A DNA stretch of 64,000 bases from Phalacrocorax aristotelis. Its lineage: Eukaryota; Chordata; Aves; Suliformes; Phalacrocoracidae. Shown in pieces: positions 22,613-32,557 of this stretch. How positions within the stretch are numbered: position 1 is the first letter of the stretch; each line of letters opens with the position of its first letter. The DNA is taken from contig NC_134287.1 of the NCBI RefSeq assembly GCF_949628215.1, positions 23,133,501 through 23,197,500 of the forward strand. Direction: 5' to 3'. Under the pieces are notes generated by a model that worked only from the letters and a program-made list of their open reading frames with translations, was not told the DNA's origin and made no database searches. The position numbers and the translations under genes are program-made.

Positions 22613-25600
22613 GTACGGGCGGGCGGGGGGCGGGGGGCGGGGGGAGGGGGTGCCACGGGGCGCTGCGGCCCGGCCCGGCTGGGGTCGGGGGCCTCGCGCT
22701 GCGCCCCCGGCGCTCGCCCTTTGTTCACCCGGGACGACCCGACCCGACCCGCCCCGGCCCGGCGGGAACAAAGCGGGCCGGGGCCGTGCGGGCGGCCGCG
22801 GAGCCCCGCGTGGGAGGCCGGGCCGCCCGAGGGGCCCTTCCGTGGGGAGCGTCGGGGGGGGGGGCCTCCGTGGGGCCGCGGCGGGGCCGGGCCGCTGCCC
22901 CCGCGCACGGCCCGGGGGGGCGCTCCCGGCCCCGCCGCCCCCCCGAGCCCGGCGGCAGCCCCGGCCCGCGGGAGGGGCGCCAGCGTGGCCGGTTTTGCCC
23001 CTTTTCTCCCCCATTCTCCCCGCCGTCCAGCCCTGGAGCCCCTGTGACCGGCCTCCTGCCCCGCCGCGGCCGCCCTGCGCCCGGCCCGACGCGGCGGTCC
23101 CCCCCGGGGCCTTCCCTCCGGCGCCCGGCTCCCGCCGCGGCCTGGCTGCGCAGCTCCGGCCCGGCGAGGCCGAGGCCCCCCTAACACCGCGAGGGCATCT
23201 CTGTAAGGAAGGGCATGAAAGGCCCGCTCTTCTGAAGGGCAGGGAAGACATTCACGCAGCGGGCACTTTATTTCAAAACTATGCTAACTTTTAAAGCGTC
23301 TCCAAACGCGGCGATGGCGGGTGCAGCTGTGCCGAGGACCAGTGCACCCCGGACGGCTGCCTCGTCTCTCCGCGGTGTTGAAGTTGAGAAGCCCTCTTCT
23401 TAGCTTTAAGGCCTTCACTTTAAGGCTTGCTGTCTGGCTGCTCAATGAATGACTTGTCAGACTGGTGCTGGGTGGGAGTACAGCCAGCTTCACCTCTGCA
23501 GTTCTTCTTAGATGTATGAAGCAAGACTTCTGAACTTAATTTTCATAGTTTATTTGGTTTCACATGGCTATCCCAGAAAATTGGAGCCAGATTTTCAAAA
23601 GTATTCAGGCATCTCGCTTGGGTAAGAGTCTATAAACCCTGCTTGGTGTCTGTTCCAGCCCAAACAGTGAGGGGTAGGCATCTCTTCAGTCAGTTCAAAA
23701 AGCCGGCTCTTTGTATCTTTTCACATTCCCATTGTCTTCCTCATTAGTGACAACATAACCTTTTTTTACCTGGGTTTTTTTCCCTAACCGTTCTCTGTGA
23801 TTTTTTCCTTCTTTCTGCCCTCAGTGGATCCAAGAAACAGCCAGATGGGTGTTTCCCACCAGGTTTAAGGTGCTTCTGGAGCCCATCGCTGCCCCAGCCC
23901 TGCTGCTAGTGACGCTGGTCTCTGCTGGGGCGGTGGGCGGCCCACCGTCACCTGCGTGGCAGAGTTGTCTCCGAGGGTTGGTGCTCATTCTGCTGCCACT
24001 CTGTTGGGCGGGAGACCTGCGGCTGGGCCGGGGGCTGCCTGCATCTGCAGCAGGGATGCTGAGCCAGCGCCCTCCTTTCTGACTTGAAGTGGAATGGGGA
24101 GAGCAGAAAGAAGGCATTTTGTTGACGTGTTTTAACTCGTGAGTAGGATAGCTGCCCCCATCTCTGCCCTCCCACTCCAGTAATTATCGTCTCTAATGAT
24201 TGGACTCGACTGTGGCGAAAGGTGAGCCTTGGGATGGGCCCACCTGCCCCTGAGGTTACGCAGGGCTGGGTTTGCTGCTCCCTCTTGTTGCCTTAAAAGA
24301 GGCTAAAATCTTGGAGCGGGCCAGTGTTGTGGCCTGTTGGTACAGTAGTGCTGCTTCAGGTAGAGAAGTGGGAGGAAAAGCAGCCTGGCTTCTGGGTCCC
24401 GCCTGGCACTGCATTTTAATTGTCTCTTTAGGGCTGCAGTGGAGTGGGAGCACGTCCTGCCTGTCTGTCCAGGAGCCCTGGGTAGAGATCTCAGGTTCCA
24501 CAAGCCTCCTGCAGTGCTGGGAGCCTCTCCCCATGGGGCCTGGGGCCCAGGTGGAGGGCCAGGAGGTCTCCCCGCTTCAGGTGTTGCACAAGAACTTGAA
24601 CACAGAGCAACTGCTGGGGCCGCATCCCATCCGTGGTGGTCCTGAGCGCTACCTGGCCTCTGATGACCACAGTAAGCCTGTGACATGGTGGCCAATGTGT
24701 GGCTGGAGAGCCATGGGCTCTGATCGTGCCTGCTGTGAGGCGGCGAGTGCCTGGCTTCTGGTGGGCCTTAGTGACTCTGGGTAAGCATGAGGAATAGGCT
24801 GAGAGCACCTCTGCTGCAGCGACCCTGAATTTGGGATGTGGAGGGAAGAAGAGGTCTTGCCCATCGTGTTAACAGCAGAGTTACAGGAGTCAGTCTGCTG
24901 GTGGTTGGAACATAAAGGTCGAGATGTGTCCCAAAGGCAGTAGGAATTTGCCAGCTTAGTGCTGAACTTCGAAGGCCCCAAAAGTAGTGCAAACCAGAGA
25001 CATGGCAAAAGTGTTTTCCCTCCTCCTCCCTGCTGCTGTGCTGATGGAGAGAGGTGCCTCGCTGGCCTGCACAGCAGTTGATGCTGCCCTGCTGGAGCAG
25101 GTGGCCGTGCAGGATGGTGGGACGGGACTGGCAGGAGATGAGCAACCAGAGTGGGTTGTTTTACCCTGCAGAGAGGGGAGAACCCCAAAAGAAAGAGAGG
25201 GAGAGCCTTTATCGTGGCTCCTCAGCTTTCTTTCATGTTTTAAACTGGTGTTAGTATTGCATAGAAGATGAATCTCTCTTATTTCTCCTGAAATGTAATG
25301 GGTGACATGGGGAGCTGAGCAGGAGGCAGGCCTGCAGCCCCAGGCAGCCGGGAGATCCCTCTCCATCCAGGTCCCACCGTTGGACTCCCGTTATTTTAGC
25401 GGCAAAGAAGCAGGCGCAGGTCTGAACCCGAAGCCGCCTGCCCGGGTTTGCGGGGGTTGGCCTGCAGGCAGCGTGCGTGGGAAGCAGGCTTGCTCCTGCC
25501 TGCAGCCTGCCTTCTCCCCTCTGCCTCTGGGAACAGTGGGATGTAGTTAAAAATACACGCCTGACTTTTCCAATAGCTGTGGAATTAATTGAAGAAAAAA

Positions 25601-28600
25601 CGGTTCTTGCCTTCCTACAGGCATTCCTTTTTGACCACAGCCTAGATAGCGCGTGCAGCAAGTACTAGTACTTATTACTGAGTGACTGGTGGTTACTTTG
25701 TTCTAATTAATTCACTCCTCTGGACAGTAAGCTACGTAGCATCCATGCTCATGAGATTTAAATGCATTTTGATTGCAGCTAGTGTTTTTGATGATAAGAC
25801 TTGGTGCTTTTGTTGCAACTGAACTTATAATTAGTTATTTTTTAATTATGCACGAGTATAAATTGGAGGACGATGTCTTCTGTTCCAAGCAGAGGTTGGA
25901 CTGAAATAACTTAGTCCTTTTGGCTACGTCTGGCCCGGGGGGGTTATTATAGACAGGGTGAAGTCACATTCTGCAGTATTTCCTGATGCTTGTGATACCT
26001 GCACATGCAGTCATGCCCCTAACCCACCTTCATCTTAGTTGGTTTAGATATGCAGAATCAATAGTGACAGTAAGTGGATAGAAATATATTAACTACACAC
26101 TGATTTGTGCAAAAAAATTCTGGGTGATATGGGAAAAGCCAGTGGTATTTCTCCATGTGGTAGAAGCGAGCTTCTCCTGGAAAGTGAATTGTGTCAGATG
26201 AAATGTTTCTTGTTCTGCAGCAGGTGGAGAGACACCAGATCTAAATCCTCTTACAAGGAGCTGTGCCTGCACAGAAGGCGGCTTCAGGCTGGGTGAGGGG
26301 GGCAGCGGCAGCGGGGGGAGCACTGTGGGCTGTGGGCATGGCCCCTGGCGAAGGGCGCTCCAAGGGTGGGACGTAATCACTTTTAGTTGGTCTTCCCGTG
26401 GCTGAAGGAGCTCGGTCTTCCAGTGCATCCCCATCAGGAGAACGTAGTGTGGAGGGACAGGGAAACCGAAAGCAGCCTTGGGTGACAGCGGTTGTTCGGT
26501 CGTGCCAAATGGGCGCCTGGCGATGTGGTGACAGATATGAGATATCTGTGTGTAGCCTCTCTGGAGCTGTTTTCCTTCCCCTGAGCCTGGGAAGTAGGGA
26601 TGGGGGTGCACATCGCCGCACGGTGGGGCAGGCGGGCGGCTGGGCAAGGCGGCAGGACTCCTCTTGCCTCTGCCTAGAACTGGTGGGGCAGGCAGGTGGG
26701 AAGAGGGATGATTCCTCAGCAAAACTGATTTCTCAGCCTTTGGAGATGCTTCCAGTATGAATGAAAAGAACTAGAGGCCCCTTGGGAACAAGCACATCCA
26801 TCGTGTGTGTCCTGTGGCACGTGTCGGGGCACCTGTGTGGTCACGCCACGGCAGGCAGCACCGGGTTTCTGGTGTACTGGCTGGAGCCAGAGGTGCTGCT
26901 GGAGGAGCTGCAGGGGCTGTGATTTACCGCGGCTGCCCGTGCTCTCTGCCCATAAGAGCACCTGGTCCAGGGAGCACGGCTGCCGTGGGAGGTGCTCCCC
27001 GAGGTGGGAACGCTTGTGAGCACCATCAGGGAGAGCAGGGAGCCTCTCCCTGCCTGGTTGTAAAGAACCTGGTTGTAAAGGTACATCATGTGGATGCTTA
27101 TGTCCCCAAGAGCCGGGCCACTAAAGAACATCGAAACAACCAGCAAGTGGATCAGGCTGCCAAGATTGAAGTGGCTGAGGTGGATCTGGACTGGCAACAT
27201 AAGGGTGAACTATTTCTAGCTCGGTGGGCCCATGACACCTCGGGCCATCAAGGGAGAGATGCAGCATACAGATGGGCTTGTGATCAAGCGGTGGATACTG
27301 TCATGGTTTTAGCTGGGATAGAGTTAATTTTCTTCCCTGCAGCTGGTGCGGTGCTGTGCTTTGGACTTAGTATGAAAACAATGTTGATAACACACCAATG
27401 TTTTGGTTGTTGCTGGGCAGTGCTTGTACTAGTCAAGGACTTTTCTGGCTTCCCATGCTCTGCTAGGTGCACAAGAAGCCGGGAGGGGATGGGGCACAGC
27501 TAAGAGAGCGGATTCAAACTGGCCAAAGGGATATTCCATATCATGTAACGTCATGCCCAGTGTGTTACTGGGAGGGGCTGGTGGGGGGAGGGAGGCGGCG
27601 ATCGCGGCTCAGGGACGGACAGCGTCGGTCAGCGGGTGGTAACCTCTGCCATGCCACCTCTGTGCCATGGGAGTTTCAGTACAGGAAGGCATGTCAGGCA
27701 GGCAGTTGGGGTCCCAAGCCCAGAACAGGGCAGGAAGGACTTAGCCACTTAGCGCACCAACCTGCGTATTTTACAATTCCCCTCAGCCCGTGCTGTGGCC
27801 GTGCAGATCGCAGCCCTCCCCGGTGCTGTTGGGTGCCGTGGCGGGGTGCAGGATGCAGTGGTGGGCTGCCGCGCTAGCGTAGGAGCGCTCCTGCCGCCTC
27901 GTTGTGCCGCAGCAGGATTTGCAGAGCTCATCTGCCCCTGCCCGACCGTGGCCTTCCCTGCGGAGCTGCTACCTGGGCACGCGGAAGCTGCTGCAGTTGA
28001 AAATTAATCTTAAACTGCTTTGTTCCACCTGGCAGTTCATGTAATCCCTCAGACAAGGCAGGTGGTATATTTTCTCTCAGACGGCTGGTGTTACTGCATC
28101 TTTGGGCAGAAAAGGTGCTGAAGCAACGCCCTGGGACGGGGCGGTGACTGACTGTGGGCGAGGAGCCCCTGCCATGGGGCTCTTCCTGATTATTTGGGCT
28201 TTTTTCTTTGTATTTTTGTAGCAAGCCTAAAATAACAGGACCCTGGCCTATAAGGCTTCTGGTTAAAACAGCTTAACAGCCACCGTGCTCTTCCGAAGCG
28301 CTTGTCACGAGCTGCCGCGCAGCACAGGCATGCGCCCTGGTGTCCCCGCCGGCCCTCGCCAGGCGGAGCGGGAGGGCTGTCGAGGGCCCGTGGCCAACCC
28401 TGGCCGCGCTGCGGTCAGAGTTAGCCCCAGCCCTAGTCGAGGGCCGTGCGATGGCAGCAGGGCTCAGGTGCCTGAGCACAGGCACGCTCGCTTCTTGCCC
28501 CGCTACGCTCCCTGGGCAGGGCACTGACCCTCGTGCTGCCGTCAGGCTGGGGGCTGAGGCAGCGCGTTGCTGCGGCAAGGTGGCCGGTTTCAAACCTGGC

Positions 28601-31600
28601 AAGGTTACAATGCGCTAATACGTTAACTTTACAAGCGTAAATCGTCCCGTGAAGTTAACAGTTGAGTGCTTTGCTTTGCTGAGGGAGAAACTTTGTGCTA
28701 TGCCGGATCCTCGGAGGGATTTGTGGATTTGATGGACCTGCCTGCACGTTTGCCTGCTTGGAGCCAGACTGTGGAAAGCAGATGGGATGAGGGCTTGCCT
28801 GTAGGAGCAGAGGAAGCTGGGCTTGCCTCCACGTGAGGAACAGAAAACTTGTCCAGTTTTCTTGTTTGACCAAATTGGACAATCTCATTGCATAAAATAA
28901 CCAAAATTTATAGCCAGAATGTTGGGAATTATCACATTCAGTTGTTTTATGAATGATGCTGACATCTTTGGCTGTACAAACTGTACTTGCTTTCTTGGTT
29001 GTTGTTTGAGAGACACCTACATTCTCGGTTGGCTCTGTTTTTTTTAAAAAACCTCTTAGAACAAAAACATTTTGTTCCAAATTACGTGGTTCCAACAGCG
29101 TAATCCTCTTGACTCACTTGCATTTGAACTTGGAGCTTCCCAGTGAAGCTAAACTGTCATGTAAACAGCAAGTTCTTGCAGTTTTTCCTCTTTGAATAAT
29201 GAGAAAAGATGTTTCAGAGTCCAAATAACTCATTGGTGGTTTTTATTTCAGAGAAGGGCAGGGGCTTGGTACCATAATCAGGCTAATTCCTCCTTGCTTA
29301 GTTTATGCAAGCTTTATTTTTTAATTTAGTGGGAGTCTTCGTGGAAATCAGGTGAGAGAGATACAGTCCGTAGTTGTCTGAGAAAAGGTGAAAGAAGCCA
29401 ATGGATTAGAGCCATATTAAATGGGATCCATGTTCCCCATTCTCCTGTGAGCTGCTTAAAAAGCTCTGCTCTTTTTGTCTCTAATCTGGGACGGTGGTGA
29501 CCCTTGGTAACACTGCTTTCTGCTGGTGCTCCTGGGACGGAGGCACCTCCTCGCCTGTGCCTGGTGAGGGGAAGTGGTGTTTTTAGGGTCCTTCCCCCAG
29601 CAAAGCGATGTGGCCTGTGGGCAGAGCTGGGGAGGGTGCCGGGAGCCCGGGTGGAGAGAGGAGGCTCCTCTCCATCAGCAAACCTGCGGCAGTGACTTTG
29701 TGCTTCTCTTGATAAGGGGATGTGTGACTGAGTGGATGCCTTTGCCTTCTCTCTGGTGCCCTTCTGCATAATGGTTGCCAAAGTCATCGTCTCTGTAACA
29801 CCACCAAGAAACTCCTCCCTTGCTAGTGGTTGGAAGAAAAATGATGGCTAGCAAGGAGGGCAATGGGGAAAGTAGCATCCTAAACTAAAACTAGTGTTTG
29901 GTCTGTAACTGTTCTCCATCTCTTTATGGCTTCTTCATGGCCCACCCATACAGCATTTTCTTTTTATTAACAAGGCTGAAACACTTCACTGATGGTGTAC
30001 TCTCTACAGAATTATGTCTGGAAAGCCAAGACAGCAAGCATAGCCCATTCTGAGTCCATGTTTCAAGGCAAATATTTGTCTAAGTGCTGTGTTAGCATAA
30101 TATTTCTAATGTCAGGCCAAGGGCATAAATTCTGGTGCAGAAACCCGGAGACACGAGTCTCAGTTGTGCGTTTCAGTGTTTCGGAGGATTTGCTTTTGCC
30201 AATATCTGTGCGAGATATTGTATCCAGGCTGTGGTAGCCTGCAGTGGGGCTTGGCATTGAACAATAGTACATTGTCATTCTTAATCTTGCTATTCTGAAG
30301 TAGTAGTGTTTCCTTATCTTAACAAAGTCATATATGGAAAGACCGGGGGCAGAGGAGCAGAGCTGTGTACCGGTGGGCCTGTGCCTTGAAAGTACAAGTT
30401 ATCCATCCAAGTCAGGTTGTTCAGATTTTGAAGGAGAAGCTGAAGAATCAGCTGTGCATGTACAGTGTGAAGAAAGTTGAATACCTCCCGGAAGGCTTGC
30501 GTAATCTGTATCACAGATTATCTGGCCTGCTGATAAAATAAACGGCTTTGCGTGATAAAACTTAAAACTTCTTAGAGCAAAACTTTGTGCAAAGAGTTCA
30601 TGAAAATAGAGATTTTGATCTCCGTGCCTTTTCTTGCAGAAGAGTAGTACATCTTTCCTAAATTTTGAAATGCTTTTTTTTTTTGGTGGCAGAATTGGCT
30701 GCCTTGTCTTAAAAGTCAAGGGAAAAATGTAGTGTTCTTAGTATGTGGAAGTTGTGGGGGTTTGGGTTTTGGTTTTGCTTTTTTTGTTTTTTAAAGAAAC
30801 TAACATGTTTGTTATGCACAGTCTTCCCAGAGAAGCACCTTTCAAACATCCTGATTCTTTGTCTTTTTCCCTCCCTGCCTTTCTCATCCCCTTTTAGATC
30901 CGGACTGTTCTGTATCCCATCCTCCTTTCCGAAGCACGAGGACCCTCCTGCTGACGCATGTGCTAATGGAGCTGCTGGTGGTGGAGGTGCTGTGCAGGGC
31001 GAGATGGAGCCGCAGCCCGCTGGTGAGAAGCCTCCCAAAGGAAATGGTGACGAGCAGGTACCCCCGCTCCTGCCTCCCCCGCCGCCTGGCAGCCTTCCTC
31101 CTTACCCCCCATACTTTGAGGGAGCTCCCTTTCCTCGTCCGCTGTGGCTGCGGCACACATACAACCAGTGGGTTCCTCAGCCACCACCACGGACTATAAA
31201 GAGGACGAGGAGGCGTTTGTCACGGAATAGAGACCCGGGAAGGCTTATCATGAGCACTATCAGGCTGCGGCCAAGACAGGTGCTCTGTGAGAAGTGTAAA
31301 AACACTCTGAACCCTGAGGATGCGAACACAGCTAGGCAGAACGCTAAAACCAGGAGGAAGCTGAGCATTCAGGACAAAGAGCAGAAAAAGCACAGTGACT
31401 CTGACTATACGGAGAAACGGAACAAAAGAGAAAAGAGAGAGGACGAGAAATTTTCTGGGGAACTAGTGCATCGAACGCCAGTTATAAAAATATCCTACAG
31501 TACTCCACAAGGGAAAGGCGAAGTTGTAAAAATCCCTTCCCGGGTTCATGGCTCGGTCAAACCGTTTTGTCCAGAGCGAATATTGCAGAACGGAGGGGAG

Positions 31601-32533
31601 GACCAAGAGGAGACCAGAGACTCTGAACGGTGTCGAGAAACCAAATGTTTAATGGACAAGTCAGCAGGCAGCCAGCTTGCTTCCATTCCAAAACTGAAGC
31701 TCACGAGGCCCGTGCATTCCAGTGCGGATGTCCCACCCCCAAAGATAAGGCTGAAGCCCCATCGCATAAATGATGGTCAGAGTGTTTCAATTTATAAGGC
31801 AGAACTTATTGACGAAATAAACGTCCTTCAGAACAGCAGGGAGTCCAATGCAGGCGCATTTTACAACGATGAATCCGCAGACAGAAGTTTAGCTGAGATA
31901 TCTTCAGGGAGTTCAGGTGAAGATGAGGACTTTAAAAGATTTCCCCAAGGTAAAGATGGACATGATAACTTGGCTTTCCTTATGAATTATCGTAAAAGAA
32001 AAGCAGATTCTTCTAGCTTATCGGTGTGTAGTAATGACAGTCTAGATGAATCCAAGTCTTCTAGTTCAGAAGTAACATCACCAGAAATGTGTGACTTTTT
32101 GCCTGGTGATGATGCATCCGTCTCTTCATCTTCAAAAGATGAGCGTAAAATTGTGCCACCGCTAACAGTTAGACTGCATACCCAAAGTGTGTCTAAATGT
32201 GTCACAGAAGATGGAAGAACTGTTTCAGTGGGGGATATTGTTTGGGGTAAAATTCATGGTTTTCCATGGTGGCCAGCACGTGTTCTTGACATAAACCTTA
32301 GCCAGAAGGAAAACGGGGAGCCTTCATGGCGAGAAGCTAAAGTATCGTGGTTTGGTTCTCCAACGACTTCATTCTTATCTGTTTCAAAACTCTCTCCTTT
32401 CTCTGAATTTTTCAAACTGAGATTTAATCGCAAGAAGAAAGGGATGTATCGGAAAGCTATCACAGAAGCTGCAAAGGCAGTAGAGCATCTGACTCCGGAA
32501 ATCAGAGATCTCTTAACACAGTTTGAGACATAA
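22437..32533 (+). CDS. PWWP2B: PWWP2B, PWWP domain-containing protein 2B (join 22437-22612, 30898-32533)
   Basis: Two coding exons give 603 residues (human about 590). The order is: poly-Ala/Glu N-terminus; conserved VLVEQMVNDTLVVTLSCGER block (about 30-57); proline-rich segment (113-127); PPYPPYFEGAPFP block; basic TIKRTRRRLSRNR (about 158-170); Cys189-x2-Cys192; Ser/acidic stretch; C-terminal PWWP domain (about 500-590) with FPWWP at 514-518. Trp508, Trp517 and Phe544 are the expected aromatic-cage positions for methyl-lysine. Text matches PWWP2B (SGLF junction, SLPPYPPYFEGAPF), not its paralogue PWWP2A. Known family role: nuclear chromatin reader that binds H3K36me3 nucleosomes and H2A.Z and joins an MTA/HDAC (NuRD-type) deacetylase complex. 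The frame is intact with no odd residues. The start is chosen by the strong Kozak context (A at -3, G at +4). Confidence 0.97.
27070..27298 (+). pseudogene. endogenous retrovirus pol fragment (ERVL-type; RNase H tail to integrase N-terminus)
   Basis: The frame containing 27231 reads without a stop through a segment I recognise from avian ERVL polymerases: an HVDAYVPKSRATKEH-like stretch, then WQHKGELFLARWAHDTSGHQ, containing the histidine pair (codons at 27231 and 27246) of the integrase HHCC zinc-binding domain. The cysteine pair and the whole catalytic core are absent because the text stops at the LTR boundary at 27298/27299. It is a short remnant with no protease, reverse transcriptase core or env nearby and cannot encode a working enzyme. 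A 13-bp duplication (CCTGGTTGTAAAG) lies around its left edge. Confidence 0.8.
27299..27640 (+). mobile_element. 3'-truncated ERVL-type LTR, plus orientation
   Basis: Starts TGTCATGGTTTTAGCTGGGA and follows the reverse complement of the 5759-6349 solo LTR through the shared GTGTTACTGGGAGGGGCTGG block to GCGGGTGGT at 27640, where similarity stops. The last 240 bp or so of the LTR, including the AT-rich tract and the terminal CCACAACA, is missing. The two copies belong to one family but differ at many positions, so neither is recent. With the 3' end lost, no target duplication can be checked. Confidence 0.85.
30898..32533 (+). CDS. PWWP2B: PWWP2B coding exon 2 (most of the protein, PWWP domain, stop)
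   Basis: The acceptor is TTTTAG (AG at 30896-30897) after a pyrimidine-rich tract. The first base completes Lys59, then SGLF. It is open for 1.6 kb to TAA at 32531-32533, ending LLTQFET, the family's usual C-terminus. It carries the proline-rich, basic, Cys-x2-Cys, Ser/acidic and PWWP regions. The ORF extends 155 bp upstream into the intron, but that part is Phe/Leu/Cys-rich pyrimidine-tract translation and not protein. Confidence 0.97.
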
Positions 32534-32549
32534 CTTTGCCTCTAGTATC

Positions 32550-32557
32550 AGGTGAGT
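32550..32557 (+). other. strong splice donor just after the PWWP2B stop codon
   Basis: CAG/GTGAGT with the GT at 32552-32553, 18 bp after the TAA. It implies a 3'UTR intron, as I recall for human PWWP2B, which has a third non-coding exon. At 18 bp from the stop, the exon junction would be too close to trigger nonsense-mediated decay. The downstream acceptor is not certain; candidates include the AG at 37852-37853 after a TTTGCTTTTTC tract. Confidence 0.55.

Larger units (their letters stand above)
22085..23200. promoter_or_regulatory. PWWP2B CpG island and core promoter region
   Basis: Extremely GC-rich, CpG-dense sequence spanning the first coding exon. It begins just after the CR1 fragment and fades in the first intron. 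Five tandem CCCCG units (22196-22219, GC boxes for Sp1/KLF factors) and a palindromic CRE lie 140-240 bp upstream of the ATG. I see no TATA box. This is a typical housekeeping-type promoter; the exact transcription start cannot be read from sequence. Confidence 0.85.
22613..30897 (+). other. PWWP2B intron 1 (8.3 kb)
   Basis: Bounded by the donor GT at 22613-22614 and the acceptor TTTTAG ending at 30897. The first 600 bp is CpG island. It contains an ERVL pol/LTR fragment (about 27070-27640), listed separately. GC-rich patches near 27780-27980 and 28290-28600 carry chance ORFs. No other exon recognised. Confidence 0.8.

Noticed and set aside
22301-23251. 316-codon minus-strand ORF over the PWWP2B CpG island
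   Set aside because: It is antisense to exon 1, rich in Pro/Ala/Arg/Gly, and owes its length to GC-rich sequence with few stop codons. No domain or start context supports it.
22613-23294. Extension of the PWWP2B exon 1 ORF past the donor to 23294
   Set aside because: The text becomes Gly/Pro/Arg low complexity, while the donor at 22613 joins precisely to exon 2 in the conserved CTKK/SGLF register.
26805-27503. 232-codon ORF as a host gene
   Set aside because: Only its middle is recognisable, as ERVL pol. It runs into the LTR and starts in unrelated intron sequence.
30743-30897. Upstream extension of the large PWWP2B ORF with an ATG at 30743
   Set aside because: Hydrophobic translation of an intronic pyrimidine tract. 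The acceptor at 30896-30897 and the family junction mark the true exon start.
22437-32533. Identification as PWWP2A
   Set aside because: The N-terminal block, the SGLF junction and the PPYPPYFEGAPFP region fit PWWP2B, and LRRC27 next door fits the PWWP2B locus.
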